Positions 1 to 10,246 are shown, numbered from the stretch's first letter. The stretch is DNA of 64,000 nucleotides from Bacillus sp. UNC41MFS5 (GCF_000686805.1 NZ_KK366017.1:62001-126000); one strand, 5' to 3'. Program-made: numbers and translations. The notes: generated from the sequence alone by a model not told the origin.

Positions 1-441
1 TCTTTTATCTTAATGGCATGTTCTCTTATTTGCTGTAACTTTTTATTGGAAAGTAGTTCAACCGCTTTGTCAATTTCATGAACACTACCTTGAATTGCAT
101 CCACAAATTTCTTCATGAAATCATCTGCATTGGTAATAGAGTACATTTCAAATAATGCTGCACAACCTTCAAGCCCATCAAGTACATCATCCATACTCAT
201 CGCCAGGTGAAGGATGTCTTCCCGTTCAATTGGAGTGATGAAGGCATCATTCAATTCTTTAATTACTTCATGCACATATGTATCACCTTTTGTTTCAAGT
301 TCCTTCATTTTCTCAGAGAAAATTTTCAAATCACTCACATTTTTTAATTTGTATTCAGTAAAGAAATTTGCACTTTCCTTTAAGTTTGCAGAAATATTAC
401 TAAGTAATGCTGAGAATTTATCGACTTTTTTAAATGCCATG
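1..441 (-). CDS. DUF47 / PhoU-like protein (partial)
   Basis: An open frame runs on the minus strand from an ATG at 441 to the window edge, giving 147 codons without a stop; the C-terminus lies outside. The protein starts MAFKKVDKFSALL and is an acidic, helical sequence (FFTEYKLKN, KGDTYVHEVIKELN, TPIEREDILHLAMSMDDVLDGLEG) typical of the DUF47 family, PhoU-like helical-bundle proteins usually encoded beside a low-affinity Pit phosphate transporter. A G-rich ribosome site (GGGGG) lies just upstream of the ATG. A pit gene would be expected immediately beyond position 1, but this is inference. Family assignment is from the characteristic PIEREDI and DDVLDGLE segments. Confidence 0.85.
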
Positions 442-825
442 TGAATACCCCCATTTTCAATTAAACAATTGTTGAATACTGACCTCAGTAATTTTATATG
501 AAAAATGTCGAAAAAAGAAACATATTCTTTATAAATTTACAAAAACTTAACATTAGAATTTTTTGAATCGTTCATTCTATTGGAACATTTTCTATGTATG
601 TTTACAAAATCTTTACATTATATGTTTTAAATAGTTCTTAAATAGAGACATTTTTACTTTTGCCTATATTTATGTATTTATGTACTTAGTTACCGAGTTA
701 AGATTTTTTCTTTTCTGAGTATAAAAAAGAAATTAGGGTACTTTATAAATACAGGTAGCATGAAAATAAGTTACTTTTCCAACTGCCTGAGACAAATAAT
801 TGGTTACTAAAAAGGAGTGTACTGA
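442..825. other. AT-rich divergent intergenic region
   Basis: This gap separates the divergent DUF47 and GlsB genes and must hold both promoters. It is strongly AT-rich and I see no open frame of note, no clear hairpin and no convincing alternative-sigma promoter. The only clear signal is the ribosome site AAGGAG just before 826. Confidence 0.5.
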
Positions 826-1083
826 ATGAGTTTCATTTGGGCATTAATTATTGGTGGGATTATTGGATGGTTAGCCGGTCTTATCGTTGGAAGAGATATT
901 CCGGGTGGCATTATTGGTAATATCATTGCAGGATTTGTAGGAGCATGGCTTGGAACTGCAATCTTAGGTAATTGGGGACCACATGTTGCTGATTTTGCAA
1001 TAATTCCTGCAATTATTGGTTCGGCTGTTTTGGTCTTGTTAGTAAGTTTCATTCTTCGATCCTTTAGAAGAACCGATAGATAA
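826..1083 (+). CDS. GlsB/YeaQ/YmgE family small membrane protein
   Basis: This is an 85-residue, very hydrophobic protein with three predicted membrane segments (about residues 2-22, 28-48 and 56-77) rich in glycine. The pattern GGIIGWLAGLIVGRD followed by GGIIGNIIAGFVGAWLG is the hallmark of the transglycosylase-associated / GlsB stress-response family; despite that name no enzymatic activity is established for it. It acts in the cytoplasmic membrane and homologues are often induced by general stress. The start is set by AAGGAG seven bases upstream. It is monocistronic, ending at a strong hairpin shared with the convergent pseudouridine synthase gene. Confidence 0.88.
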   Translation: MSFIWALIIGGIIGWLAGLIVGRDIPGGIIGNIIAGFVGAWLGTAILGNWGPHVADFAIIPAIIGSAVLVLLVSFILRSFRRTDR

Positions 1084-1097
1084 TATTTCTTACTTTA

Positions 1098-1125
1098 AAA
1101 AAGCCTCCAATGTTGGAGGCTTTTT
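1098..1125 (+). terminator. Bidirectional intrinsic terminator
   Basis: GCCTCCAA (1103-1110) pairs with TTGGAGGC (1113-1120), flanked by A and T runs on both sides. It sits between two convergent genes and can end transcription from either. Confidence 0.85.
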
Positions 1126-1131
1126 CATGCT

Positions 1132-2055
1132 CTATAATGAAAAGATATCAATATCCTTAAAAATTACAAGTCGATCTACAAATGGAGCATGACAGACAAT
1201 CTTTTCCTGAGTAAACGGATGAATGAATTCAAGTTTTGCCGCATGTAGTGCTTGTCTTTTCACAATAGGTTTTCCCCCATACAATGTATCTCCAACTAAT
1301 GGATGCCCTAAATAACTTAAATGAACCCTGATTTGATGTGTTCTCCCAGTATCGAGCCAGCATTTTATATATGAAAGTTGTTTCTCTTTGTCCACTTTTA
1401 CTACGGTGTAATGGGTAAGGGCAGCCTGACCAGTTGGAGAAACTCTCCTTCTTGTTGCATGATGGCGATCCCGGCCAATCGGTTCGTTAATGGACCCTTT
1501 TCTCTGTTTTACTAACCCGTGAACCAAAGCAATGTAGGTTCTTTTAATATTTCTCTTAAAAAGCATCTGATCCATAATAGCCCCTGCTAGTGAATGTTTA
1601 GCAAGGAGGATGGCACCTGACGTATCGCGATCTAATCGGTGAACTTGCCGGATGTTCCTATTTTCTCCTTTTGCTTGCAAATAAAATTGCACTGCATTAA
1701 GCAGTGTATCTTGATCTGTTAGAGGGTCATTTGGATGGCTATTCATGAAGGGTGGTTTGTTAATAACCAAAACATGTTCGTCCTCAAAAAGTACGTCTAT
1801 ATCTATATAATTAGCTGGAATTTCAATCTTTTCGTCCTCAAATAGTTTTAATTGTAACTTGGAACCCTTGACCAGAGGATTAGTCCAGTTCGCGCGTTCC
1901 TCATTAACTTTCACCTTATTCTCCATTCTAAAAGTGTGGGTTAATTTTTTAGGGGCTTCCCAGACATGCCGAAAAATATCCTCGATGGTTTTTCCATTCC
2001 ATTCTAACGGGACGTCTATTTGAAACCATTCTCCCATTCGCATTGTGTTTAGCAT
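1132..2055 (-). CDS. RluA family RNA pseudouridine synthase
   Basis: The 307-residue protein isomerises specific uridines in RNA to pseudouridine. Residues 139-147 read HRLDRDTSG, the RluA-family active-site motif, with Asp142 the expected catalytic residue. A DTGRTHQIRVHLSYLGHPLVGD block near residue 240 is the second family signature. The N-terminal 80 residues resemble a degenerate S4-like region. The start at 2055 is supported by AAGGAG six bases upstream. It is divergent from the YhcU-like gene, the same neighbour pair as yhcT-yhcU in B. subtilis as I recall, so it is probably the YhcT orthologue. Which uridine it modifies cannot be told from sequence. Confidence 0.9.
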   Translation of the reverse strand: MLNTMRMGEWFQIDVPLEWNGKTIEDIFRHVWEAPKKLTHTFRMENKVKVNEERANWTNPLVKGSKLQLKLFEDEKIEIPANYIDIDVLFEDEHVLVINKPPFMNSHPNDPLTDQDTLLNAVQFYLQAKGENRNIRQVHRLDRDTSGAILLAKHSLAGAIMDQMLFKRNIKRTYIALVHGLVKQRKGSINEPIGRDRHHATRRRVSPTGQAALTHYTVVKVDKEKQLSYIKCWLDTGRTHQIRVHLSYLGHPLVGDTLYGGKPIVKRQALHAAKLEFIHPFTQEKIVCHAPFVDRLVIFKDIDIFSL

Positions 2056-2162
2056 TTAATTCTCCTTAAGGTTATAATTACCACCGTCAATACTGGCTTA
2101 GTTATGTTATTCTTATCATATACAATACGACAGAAATAAGCGATGGCAAAGGTGGGTTTTAA

Positions 2163-2549
2163 GTGAAAATTGTATTTGCCTCGACGCCAAGTCAAGAAAA
2201 AGAAATTAACGGACTGGTGAGGTACATTTATTCGAATATATTTCCGCTCTATTTTACGGATGAAGAGATTTGTCAGTTTGAGGAATTAAAGGTTCTGCAT
2301 CCATCTGAAGAGTTCAATACATTAAAAGATGCCTTTCAGGTCATGACGAGTATTCAAACATTAATCTCCATTCTAGAGTCCTCTCAACCTGATGAACAGT
2401 ATGCCTCATTATTTAATAAGAATGTTGAGACATTAACGGAGTTTGGTTTACTGTTTCCATTTCAATATGAACATTTTGAAGAAGCAAAAAGTATAAGAAT
2501 TCCCATGCTTAGTATCTATTCTAAAGCGGATAATGAGTTACTAATCTAA
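2163..2549 (+). CDS. yhcU: YhcU-like (DUF5365) hypothetical protein
   Basis: This 128-residue soluble, acidic protein of unknown function begins at a GTG with the ribosome site AAAGGTGG upstream; there is no nearby ATG in frame. It looks like the Bacillus YhcU family, recognised from MKIVFASTPSQEKEI at the N-terminus and PLYFTDEEI near residue 30, and from lying next to an RluA-type gene. No catalytic motif, signal peptide or membrane segment is visible. It is monocistronic and ends at a hairpin terminator. Confidence 0.65.
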   Translation: MKIVFASTPSQEKEINGLVRYIYSNIFPLYFTDEEICQFEELKVLHPSEEFNTLKDAFQVMTSIQTLISILESSQPDEQYASLFNKNVETLTEFGLLFPFQYEHFEEAKSIRIPMLSIYSKADNELLI

Positions 2550-2558
2550 GTAAGTAAA

Positions 2559-2590
2559 AGTCTGCAAATGCAGGCTTTTATTTTTTTTCT
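2559..2590 (+). terminator. Intrinsic terminator
   Basis: AGTCTGCA (2559-2566) pairs with TGCAGGCT (2569-2576) with one G-T wobble, followed by a long T-rich tract. Confidence 0.8.
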
Positions 2591-2742
2591 ACTAATAATA
2601 GTGGTTTTTGAGGTAATATAGAAAAAGAACTGAATAAATGTAGTTCTGCGAAAATTGTCGTTTAATTTCATGAGATTTTTAAAGGAGTAACATAGTTGAA
2701 ATTAGAAACAATAACAGTAGACAGAATTTGGAGGAGAACCCT

Positions 2743-4485
2743 ATGGACTGGAAAAAGACAGCGAAAAGTTGGATGGAATTTGATGGATTGGATACTGAAT
2801 TACAAGATCAATTAAAACAATTAATGAAGGATGAGAGGCAAGTAGAAGAGGCCTTTTATAAAAATTTGGAATTTGGTACTGGTGGTATGCGTGGAGAAAT
2901 TGGGGTTGGCACCAACCGAATGAATCTTTATACTGTTCGCAAAGCATCAGCTGGGCTGGCAGCATACATACAAAACCATGGAATGGAAGCAAAACAACGT
3001 GGAGTTGTCATTGCGTATGATTCACGCCATAAATCTCCAGAATTTGCGCTGGAGGCTGCAAAAACATTGGCCACAAAGGGTATACAAACATATGTATTTG
3101 ATGAATTAAGACCTACTCCTGAATTATCTTTTGCCTTAAGATACTTAAATGCTTTTTCAGGCATTGTGATTACCGCAAGCCATAATCCACCTGAGTATAA
3201 CGGCTATAAAGTTTATGGGTCTGATGGAGGCCAACTGCCACTTGCTGCTGCGGACGAAGTGATTGCAAAGGTAAATGAGATTGAAAATGAATTATTGATT
3301 GAGATTGATAGTGAAGAAAAATTAAGAGCAGAAGGATTAATTAAAACAATTGGTTCGGAAATTGACCAAGCCTATACGGAGAAACTAATAACGATATCTG
3401 AGAATCCAACCCTTGCTCAAGAAACGGATATCAAAATCGTCTTTACTCCACTACATGGAACCGCTAATAAGCCTGTCCGTGCTGCACTTTTAGCATTGGG
3501 ATATGAAAATGTAACAATCGTCAAAGAACAAGAACTTCCGGATCCAGAATTCTCAACGGTAAAAAGTCCTAACCCTGAAGAACATGCCGCCTTTGAACTA
3601 GCAATTCGAGATGGAAAAAGAATCGGCGCTGACCTATTAATTGCAACAGACCCGGATGCAGATCGATTAGGGATTGCTGTATTAAACCCTGAGGGAGAAT
3701 ATGTAGTTCTCACTGGTAACCAAACAGGGGCTTTATTACTGGATTACATCCTTACCCAGAAAAAAGAAAAAGGAACACTGCCAGAAAATGGAGTGGTATT
3801 AAAAACAATCGTAACATCGGAAATAGGCCGGAAGATTGCTGAAGCTTATCAATTAGAAACCGTTGATGTGTTAACAGGGTTTAAATTTATCGCTGAAAAA
3901 ATCAATCAATATGAGACAGCGGGAAATCGTAAATTTTTATTTGGATATGAGGAATCTTACGGATATTTAATTGGTGATTTTGCACGAGATAAAGATGCGG
4001 TACAGGCTGCTCTCTTAGCAACGGAAGTTTGTGCTTTTTATAAGAAACAGGGCATGTCCCTCTATGAAGGGTTGATGCAGGTATTTGAAAAGTATGGATA
4101 TTACCAAGAAGGCCTACGCTCCCTAACCTTAAAGGGAAAGGAAGGCGCAGAGACGATTCAACAGTTATTGGCGTCTTTCCGTGCAGAGCCAATTACCAGC
4201 CTTGGAGCATTGGCTGCATCCACTGCGGAGGATTATTTAACAAGTACTCGTGTAACGGACAAAGGGCAAGAACCAATTGATTTACCAAAATCAAATGTTT
4301 TAAAGTATACATTCGAGGATGGTTCATGGGTTTGTTTACGTCCATCTGGCACAGAACCAAAGGTGAAGTTCTATTTTGGTGTCAATAGTAAAAGTTTAGA
4401 AGAAAGCAAAGCAAAACTTAAGACTATTGAAAATGATTTTATGGCGTTAGTTGACCATAAAATGAAAATGGTTCAGGAAATTTAA
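2743..4485 (+). CDS. pgcA: Phospho-sugar mutase (alpha-phosphoglucomutase)
   Basis: The 580-residue enzyme interconverts glucose 1-phosphate and glucose 6-phosphate, supplying UDP-glucose for glycolipid, teichoic acid and other wall polymers. The phosphoserine loop is TASHNP (Ser146), the magnesium loop DPDADR (about 303-308), the sugar-binding loop GYEESYGY and the phosphate-binding loop RPSGTEPK near the C-terminus, all in the expected order. I place the start at ATG 2743 because GGAGGAG at 2730-2736 is ideally spaced; a TTG at 2728 in the same frame overlaps that site. Length matches B. subtilis PgcA (YhxB). Confidence 0.93.
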   Translation: MDWKKTAKSWMEFDGLDTELQDQLKQLMKDERQVEEAFYKNLEFGTGGMRGEIGVGTNRMNLYTVRKASAGLAAYIQNHGMEAKQRGVVIAYDSRHKSPEFALEAAKTLATKGIQTYVFDELRPTPELSFALRYLNAFSGIVITASHNPPEYNGYKVYGSDGGQLPLAAADEVIAKVNEIENELLIEIDSEEKLRAEGLIKTIGSEIDQAYTEKLITISENPTLAQETDIKIVFTPLHGTANKPVRAALLALGYENVTIVKEQELPDPEFSTVKSPNPEEHAAFELAIRDGKRIGADLLIATDPDADRLGIAVLNPEGEYVVLTGNQTGALLLDYILTQKKEKGTLPENGVVLKTIVTSEIGRKIAEAYQLETVDVLTGFKFIAEKINQYETAGNRKFLFGYEESYGYLIGDFARDKDAVQAALLATEVCAFYKKQGMSLYEGLMQVFEKYGYYQEGLRSLTLKGKEGAETIQQLLASFRAEPITSLGALAASTAEDYLTSTRVTDKGQEPIDLPKSNVLKYTFEDGSWVCLRPSGTEPKVKFYFGVNSKSLEESKAKLKTIENDFMALVDHKMKMVQEI

Positions 4486-4532
4486 TTTCCTTCCTAGCCA
4501 ACTAAGAACTGCATCATGAAAGGAAGTAAAAC

Positions 4533-5255
4533 ATGCTTAGAGATCAAATTGCCATTGTTACAGGCAGCTCTAGAGGAATTGGCAAAGAAATTGCCGTAAA
4601 ACTAGCGGAGCAAGGAATGAAATTAACGATTGTGGGCAGTTCTTCACAAATTTCAGAGACAGCTGAAGACCTAAAAAAAATGGGCTATGCAAATGTATTG
4701 CCTGTTCAGGCGAATGTCTCAATTGAAGATGATATGAAGGCTGTCGTTGAACAGACAATTCAAACATATGGTTCCGTAGATCTTCTAGTTAACAATGCAG
4801 GTGTCGGCTTCTTTAAATTAACGGAGGAAGTATCCTTAGAAGAATGGAAAAAGGTATTTGAAGTAAATGTTCAAGGTGTTTTCTTAGCGACAAAGGCTGT
4901 ATTACCGCATATGAAAAGCCGAAAATCAGGAACGATTATAAACATTTCATCTGACGTAGCCCGTTATACAATTCCGAATGGTGCGGCTTATACGGCAACA
5001 AAATATGCTGTTCAAGGATTCTCTGGTTCAGTTGCCCAAGAAGTTCGTGAATATGGAATTCGTGTAGGTACGGTCAATCCAGGAATGGTTGATACGTATT
5101 TTGCAGAGTCTACTCAAGGATTGCCTGAGAAAAAGGATTGGCTCAAGGTAGAAGATATTGCAAATGCAGTTGTGTACATGGCATCTGCTCCAAAGTATAT
5201 GATGATAGATGAAATTATTTTACACCCGTTCGCTCAACAATATCCAATCGCGTAA
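4533..5255 (+). CDS. SDR family NAD(P)-dependent oxidoreductase
   Basis: This is a classical 240-residue short-chain dehydrogenase with a Rossmann fold. TGSSRGIG (10-17) binds the cofactor, NNAG (87-90) is the structural motif, and Ser140, Tyr153 and Lys157 form the catalytic set (YTATK). It lies 47 bases after pgcA with its own site AAAGGAAG and may be cotranscribed. Substrate is not predictable; related Bacillus proteins are annotated as 3-oxoacyl-ACP-reductase-like. The C-terminus is short, ending soon after the substrate loop. Confidence 0.88.
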   Translation: MLRDQIAIVTGSSRGIGKEIAVKLAEQGMKLTIVGSSSQISETAEDLKKMGYANVLPVQANVSIEDDMKAVVEQTIQTYGSVDLLVNNAGVGFFKLTEEVSLEEWKKVFEVNVQGVFLATKAVLPHMKSRKSGTIINISSDVARYTIPNGAAYTATKYAVQGFSGSVAQEVREYGIRVGTVNPGMVDTYFAESTQGLPEKKDWLKVEDIANAVVYMASAPKYMMIDEIILHPFAQQYPIA

Positions 5256-5276
5256 CTAAAATCATAAGACAGTTTT

Positions 5277-5312
5277 AAAACACGGCTTCCACTAGTGGAA
5301 GCCGTGTTTTTT
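5277..5312 (+). terminator. Strong intrinsic terminator
   Basis: A perfect inverted repeat with arms 5277-5293 and 5294-5310 (core CACGGCTTCCACT) ends in T6. It terminates the pgcA-SDR unit and may also serve the convergent yhdB gene. Confidence 0.88.
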
Positions 5313-5377
5313 GGTGGTGGAATTCTTTGGTCCGGTAGTAAAAAGTTTCTCAATTTCATTTGCATTCACTTGTTAAA

Positions 5378-5632
5378 TTAGGAAAGACTATACATCGGTA
5401 TCTCATTTGGGTCAGCTTCTACGGTTTCATTCGCATGGTCAATGTAGCGCAGCAGGTTATACAGTTTTGTTTCAATTACAGTGTAATCACGTTCAAAATT
5501 GTAAGCATGCAGGAATTGTTCAATTCTCTTAGATAAAAATTGGTCTTTTGTTCGTACCATTAAAATTAGTAAATTATCCCACTCTGAACGATGTGTATAA
5601 TACAACGCTCGATCATAATCCATTTTATTCAT
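5378..5632 (-). CDS. yhdB: YhdB-like small protein
   Basis: This 84-residue soluble protein of unknown function begins MNKMDYDRALYYTHRSEWD and matches my memory of Bacillus YhdB, which is encoded near spoVR. A strong site (AAGGAGGAG on the minus strand, about 5642-5650) sets the start. There is no signal peptide or membrane segment; the sequence is helical with many aromatic and charged residues. It is divergent from the M14 peptidase gene and convergent with the SDR gene. Confidence 0.65.
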   Translation of the reverse strand: MNKMDYDRALYYTHRSEWDNLLILMVRTKDQFLSKRIEQFLHAYNFERDYTVIETKLYNLLRYIDHANETVEADPNEIPMYSLS

Positions 5633-5769
5633 TTGTTTTTATCTCCTCCTTATTAGGAGTTGAGATTATTGTATGATATTTTGACGATAACTTTCACAGA
5701 AAATGTTGGACATTCACTATTTACGCTGTTTTCAACATTTACCTGCATAATTTAACAAGTGGAGGTCAT

Positions 5770-6756
5770 ATGGCTAAAATTATAATCTGTATCATCGTTT
5801 TTTTAACAATTCAGCAGGAAAATGTGACAAGAGCAAAAATTGTTAAAGACAATAATCGTTATAGTTTTGAGATGTTGGAAGATGACCTTTCAAAAATAAA
5901 CAAAAAATATAAAGAAAAAATAAAAGTCCAATCAATCGGTACTTCGCACTTTGGTCGTGATATTTGGGCAATCAAGCTTGGAACAGGTAAGAAAAATGTA
6001 GTCTTAATTGGTTCTCATCATGGTAGAGAATGGATGACTAGCCTAATGCTAATGAAAATGCTTGAGTCTTATGCATCGACATATAATGAAAGAAATTTTT
6101 TTGGTTTCAAGTCCAATCAAATTTTGAATGATGTCTCTATTTGGTTTGTACCTATGTTAAATCCTGATGGTGTAACCATCCAACAGAATGATTTGAAAAG
6201 TTTTTCATCTAATTATCAGGAGCTATTGGTAAAGATGAATGATGGATCAAAAGATTTTAAGCGATGGAAGGCTAATGGCAAGGGTATTGACCTAAACAGA
6301 CAATACCCAGCAGGATGGGAAAGTCTCAATCAAGAACCAGCTTCTCCGTGGTATAAATTCTATAAAGGGAAAGAACCACTGGAATCCAAAGAAGTAAAAT
6401 CCCTTACAAATTTTATTAAGGAAATTGACCCTACGATTGCCATTGCTTATCACACTGCTGGAAGAGAAATTTTTTGGAAATATAAAAATGGAGAAAATTT
6501 GAAACGGGATAGACGGATTGCGAAAAAAATATCGGATCTAACTGGTTATAAATTAGCAGTGCCGAATCAAAATGCTACGGGCGGCGGATTCACCGATTGG
6601 TTTATTACCACTTATCATAGACCGGCAATGACAATCGAAATAAGTTACTTAGTTGGTGAAACCAATCCGCCTTTATCTATTTTTCAAAAGGAATGGAAAC
6701 GAAATCAATATGTAGGTATAAAAATAGCGAAAGAGGCAAAAAAAATATCAAATTAA
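5770..6756 (+). CDS. M14 family zinc carboxypeptidase, secreted
   Basis: A 328-residue metallo-carboxypeptidase with a short hydrophobic leader (about residues 3-15), so it is probably exported. Zinc ligands are His84 and Glu87 in SHHGREW and His228 in AYHTAG; Arg177 (DLNRQYP) fits substrate carboxylate binding and Glu290 (MTIEISY) is the catalytic base. Family members most like this are gamma-D-glutamyl-meso-diaminopimelate peptidases acting on peptidoglycan peptides during sporulation, which would suit its place before spoVR, but the exact substrate is inference. It starts at ATG 5770 with GTGGAGG eight bases before. No hairpin separates it from spoVR, 91 bases downstream. Confidence 0.85.
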   Translation: MAKIIICIIVFLTIQQENVTRAKIVKDNNRYSFEMLEDDLSKINKKYKEKIKVQSIGTSHFGRDIWAIKLGTGKKNVVLIGSHHGREWMTSLMLMKMLESYASTYNERNFFGFKSNQILNDVSIWFVPMLNPDGVTIQQNDLKSFSSNYQELLVKMNDGSKDFKRWKANGKGIDLNRQYPAGWESLNQEPASPWYKFYKGKEPLESKEVKSLTNFIKEIDPTIAIAYHTAGREIFWKYKNGENLKRDRRIAKKISDLTGYKLAVPNQNATGGGFTDWFITTYHRPAMTIEISYLVGETNPPLSIFQKEWKRNQYVGIKIAKEAKKISN

Positions 6757-6847
6757 AGCCATACTTGCCTATTGTTTTTTCTATCTTGTTTCATCATTCT
6801 CCTTTTTACTTCATACATTGTGGTAAGAGGAAAAGGGGGAATGGCAA

Positions 6848-8263
6848 ATGAATGTGGAAGGACGTAATGCACTGGAATATGCAATCAGTGAAATTACTGA
6901 AATTGCAACCGGGTTTGGATTGGATTTTTATCCCATGCGCTATGAAATCTGCCCTGCTGAAATTATTTATACATTTGGGGCCTATGGTATGCCAACCCGA
7001 TTTTCACATTGGAGCTTTGGAAAACAATTTCACAAAATGAAACTCCATTATGATTTAGGTCTTAGTAAAATTTACGAACTTGTTATTAACTCCAATCCAT
7101 GCTATGCTTTTTTGCTTGACTCTAACACCCTTATTCAAAATAAATTAATTGTTGCCCATGTATTAGCACACTGTGACTTCTTTAAAAATAATGTTCGTTT
7201 TCAAAATACGAAACGGGATATGGTTGAAAGTATGGCAGCTACGGCTGAAAGGATTCATCAATATGAAATTCAATATGGCAAAAAAGAGGTAGAGACCTTC
7301 CTTGACGCAGTATTGGCCATCGATGAACACATTGACCCATCCTTGATGAGACCAAAGTTATCATGGTCCATTGGAGATGAAGAAAGTGATGATGGTCATG
7401 AAATTCAGGCGGTCACGCCATATGATGACCTATGGGGCTTGGATGAGAAGGATAAAAAGGAAACGAATCAACCAAGGAAACGGAAATTTCCTCCTAAACC
7501 AGAGAAGGACTTATTATTATTTATTGAAACCTACAGCCGTGAGTTAACAGATTGGCAGCGAGATATCTTGACAATGATGCGTGAGGAAATGCTTTACTTC
7601 TGGCCGCAGCTTGAAACAAAAATCATGAATGAAGGTTGGGCTTCTTTTTGGCATCAACGGATATTAAGAGAAATGGATTTAACAAGTGGTGAAGCCATCG
7701 AATTTGCTAAATTGAATGCAGGTGTGGTGCAGCCTTCCAAAACGGGAATCAATCCATATTACCTTGGAATCAAGATTTTTGAGGATATTGAAGAGCGGTA
7801 CAATAATCCAACAGAAGATATGATAAAAAGGGGAGTAATACCAGGGTCTGGAAGAGAAAAGATATTTGAAGTTCGAGAAGTAGAGTCTGATATTTCCTTC
7901 TTGCGAAACTATCTAAATAAGGACCTGGTCATGCGAGAAGATATGTATCTTTTCCAAAAACAAGGCAGGGACTACAAAATAGTCGATAAACAATGGGAAC
8001 AAGTTCGCGATCAGCTTGTCAATATGCGCGTAAATGGCGGTTTCCCTTATATTACGGTTAATGATGGAGATTATCTAAAAAATGGTGAACTTTATTTAAA
8101 GCATTGGTATGAAGGCGTGGAGCTTGATGTTAAGTATCTCGAAAAAGTACTTCCATATATCCAGCAGCTTTGGGGAAGACCTGTCCATATCGAATCGATG
8201 ATCGAAGAAAGAAAAATGTTGTTCTCCTATGATGGGAAAGGGGTGCATCGTAAATATTTGTAA
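6848..8263 (+). CDS. spoVR: Stage V sporulation protein R (SpoVR)
   Basis: The 471-residue protein matches the SpoVR family in length and in characteristic segments: [19 protein letters not shown] near residue 45, [12 protein letters not shown] near 108, and [12 protein letters not shown] near 265. SpoVR is required for proper spore cortex formation in B. subtilis; its molecular activity is not established. It is cytosolic, with no membrane segments. The start ATG follows GGGGGAATGGCAA. A charged low-complexity stretch around residues 205-220 ([15 protein letters not shown]) is a linker. Confidence 0.95.
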   Translation: MNVEGRNALEYAISEITEIATGFGLDFYPMRYEICPAEIIYTFGAYGMPTRFSHWSFGKQFHKMKLHYDLGLSKIYELVINSNPCYAFLLDSNTLIQNKLIVAHVLAHCDFFKNNVRFQNTKRDMVESMAATAERIHQYEIQYGKKEVETFLDAVLAIDEHIDPSLMRPKLSWSIGDEESDDGHEIQAVTPYDDLWGLDEKDKKETNQPRKRKFPPKPEKDLLLFIETYSRELTDWQRDILTMMREEMLYFWPQLETKIMNEGWASFWHQRILREMDLTSGEAIEFAKLNAGVVQPSKTGINPYYLGIKIFEDIEERYNNPTEDMIKRGVIPGSGREKIFEVREVESDISFLRNYLNKDLVMREDMYLFQKQGRDYKIVDKQWEQVRDQLVNMRVNGGFPYITVNDGDYLKNGELYLKHWYEGVELDVKYLEKVLPYIQQLWGRPVHIESMIEERKMLFSYDGKGVHRKYL

Positions 8264-8270
8264 TTTCTTG

Positions 8271-8306
8271 AGGCTATCTTGTACTATCAAGGTAGCCTAT
8301 TTTTTA
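8271..8306 (+). terminator. Intrinsic terminator after spoVR
   Basis: AGGCTATCTTG (8271-8281) pairs with CAAGGTAGCCT (8288-8298) with one wobble, followed by an A then T7. Confidence 0.85.
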
Positions 8307-8394
8307 TTTATGGACAATAGAAGACAGGAAAATCATTTCATGAATATATATTGTTTACTGAAGTGAACACTATGCTAAAAAGGGGATATATTTG

Positions 8395-9147
8395 ATGAAA
8401 CAAACGCTAAGCCCTAATGTGCTTTCTGTTTTAGAAGACAAAATTAAATTAATTAAATCACAAAAAGGAGCGATATACTTAGTCGGTCCGATTCGGCTTC
8501 CCGTTAATTTATATGGTGAAACCGTAGTTTTTAACTGGTACTGCTGGCTGAATTGTGATGAAGTAACGGAGGATTTTGAAAGAATTATTGAAAAATTATC
8601 TTCGGCTAATTTAGCGGAGTTCCAACAATCAAGTGTGTTGGTATACGGCGATTTTGAATATGAAGATGATGCGATCATAAGATTCCATTCGATATGCCAT
8701 ACAGGTGATATTTTTGGCAGCAAACGGTGTGATTGTGGTTTCCAATTAAAAAAGTCAATGAAGATGATCTCAGAACATGGTACAGGAGCACTTTTCTATT
8801 TAGCCAATCATGAAGGAAGAGGGATAGGTTTATTTAGCAAGGCAATGGCCTATGTTCTTCAAGAAAACGGTTATGATACGGTTGAAGCGAATGAAGGTCT
8901 CGGTTTTGTAGATGATTCAAGAAATTATGGAGATGCGATTTTAGTTCTTAAAGCATTACGATCAAAACCTGTAACACTTATGACAAACAACCCGAAAAAA
9001 TTGGAAGCCTTAAAAAGTTCTGGTTTAGAGGTCTCAAGCCGACAGCCTTTGTGGGGAGATGTATCTGAGTATAACGAAAAGTACCTTCAGACAAAAATTA
9101 GACGTTCAGGTCATTTAAAAGATAAGGAGACTTGTCCAAATGACTAA
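8395..9147 (+). CDS. ribA: GTP cyclohydrolase II (RibA-type)
   Basis: The 250-residue enzyme opens the imidazole ring of GTP, giving formate, pyrophosphate and 2,5-diamino-6-ribosylamino-4(3H)-pyrimidinone 5'-phosphate, the first step of riboflavin-type pathways. Cys101, Cys112 and Cys114 (CHTGDIFGSKRCDCG) are the zinc triad with the family spacing, and NHEGRGIGL (138-146) is the active-site loop. No DHBP synthase (RibB) domain is fused, unlike the main RibAB of Bacillus rib operons. ATG 8395 is chosen over the in-frame TTG at 8392 because AGGGGA lies eight bases upstream. The stop overlaps ribD by eight bases, indicating coupled translation. Confidence 0.9.
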   Translation: MKQTLSPNVLSVLEDKIKLIKSQKGAIYLVGPIRLPVNLYGETVVFNWYCWLNCDEVTEDFERIIEKLSSANLAEFQQSSVLVYGDFEYEDDAIIRFHSICHTGDIFGSKRCDCGFQLKKSMKMISEHGTGALFYLANHEGRGIGLFSKAMAYVLQENGYDTVEANEGLGFVDDSRNYGDAILVLKALRSKPVTLMTNNPKKLEALKSSGLEVSSRQPLWGDVSEYNEKYLQTKIRRSGHLKDKETCPND

Positions 9148-10246
9148 TCATGAATTCTATATGGATTTGGCTTTAAAAAATGCCAAAGCAATGAAAGGCC
9201 AAACCGACCCCAATCCACTTGTTGGAGCCGTAATAGTGAATGATAACCGTGTAGTCGGAATCGGTGCTCATTTAAAAGCAGGAGAGCCGCATGCTGAGAT
9301 TCACGCACTACGTATGGCTGGTGAAGCGGCAAAGGGAGGGACTATTTATGTCACATTGGAACCATGTTCTCATTATGGCAGGACAGGCCCTTGTGCTGTC
9401 GCAATCGTTGAGGCCGGAATTAAAACAGTAGTTATCGCGACACTAGATCCAAATCCTGTCGTTTCAGGGAATGGTGTAAAGATACTAAAAGATGCAGGAA
9501 TCGAAGTGATTACTGGTGTGCTTCAAGAGGATTCGCAAAAGATGAATGAAGTTTTTAATAAATTCATTGTCGAGAAAAAGCCATTTGTCACTTTAAAATC
9601 AGGTGTAACATTAGATGGGAAAATTGCTACCTACGCGTCAAACAGTAAATGGATTACTTCAGCAGAATCAAGAACGGATGTCCATCATCTTCGAAATGAA
9701 AATATGGCCATACTTGTAGGAGTAAATACGGTAATAGAAGATAACCCTGAATTAACGACGAGAATCCCAAATGGGAGAAATCCTATTCGGGTAATTCTGG
9801 ATTCAACTTTAAAGATTCCTTTAGAATCAAAAGTTGTCACCGATAACCTTGCAGAAACTTGGATTTTTACAAGCCAGAATTATGATGAGGGTAAAGAGGA
9901 AACATTAAAGTCTTTAGGAATCAAAGTTTTTATCACTAATGGATCGGAAAAAGTAGATCCTAATGAAGTGGTCCAAATATTAGGTGAGAACTTGGTCTCT
10001 TCTCTATTAATTGAAGGAGGAGGCACCATTAATGCATCTTTCCTAGAAAATAAATGTATTGATAAAGTAATCCTATACTTTGCACCAAAATTAATTGGCG
10101 GAAAGCATGCACCTACTTTCCTTGAAGGAACAGGAATGGAGAAAATGGCTGATGCTGTAGATTTATTGGACACTTCAATCATTAAAATAGGAAAAGACTA
10201 TAAATTTATTGGCTACCCAAGTTATTCAAAAGAGGGAATTATGTGA
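9140..10246 (+). CDS. ribD: Bifunctional pyrimidine deaminase/reductase RibD
   Basis: The 368-residue protein has an N-terminal zinc deaminase (HAE at 51-53, Cys76 and Cys85 in the PCSHYGRTGPC motif) and a C-terminal reductase of dihydrofolate-reductase fold (KSGVTLDGKIA, then LIEGGG near residue 290). Together they convert the RibA product to 5-amino-6-ribitylamino-uracil phosphate. It overlaps the preceding gene and is itself overlapped by the next, a tight three-gene operon. ribE, ribH and ribBA are not in the window, so this is a partial, probably paralogous, set. Confidence 0.93.
   Translation: MTNHEFYMDLALKNAKAMKGQTDPNPLVGAVIVNDNRVVGIGAHLKAGEPHAEIHALRMAGEAAKGGTIYVTLEPCSHYGRTGPCAVAIVEAGIKTVVIATLDPNPVVSGNGVKILKDAGIEVITGVLQEDSQKMNEVFNKFIVEKKPFVTLKSGVTLDGKIATYASNSKWITSAESRTDVHHLRNENMAILVGVNTVIEDNPELTTRIPNGRNPIRVILDSTLKIPLESKVVTDNLAETWIFTSQNYDEGKEETLKSLGIKVFITNGSEKVDPNEVVQILGENLVSSLLIEGGGTINASFLENKCIDKVILYFAPKLIGGKHAPTFLEGTGMEKMADAVDLLDTSIIKIGKDYKFIGYPSYSKEGIM

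Noticed and set aside
716..741. Possible sigma-B promoter before the GlsB-type gene (GGGTAC)
   Set aside because: The -10 is imperfect and no GTTT-type -35 lies at the required distance.
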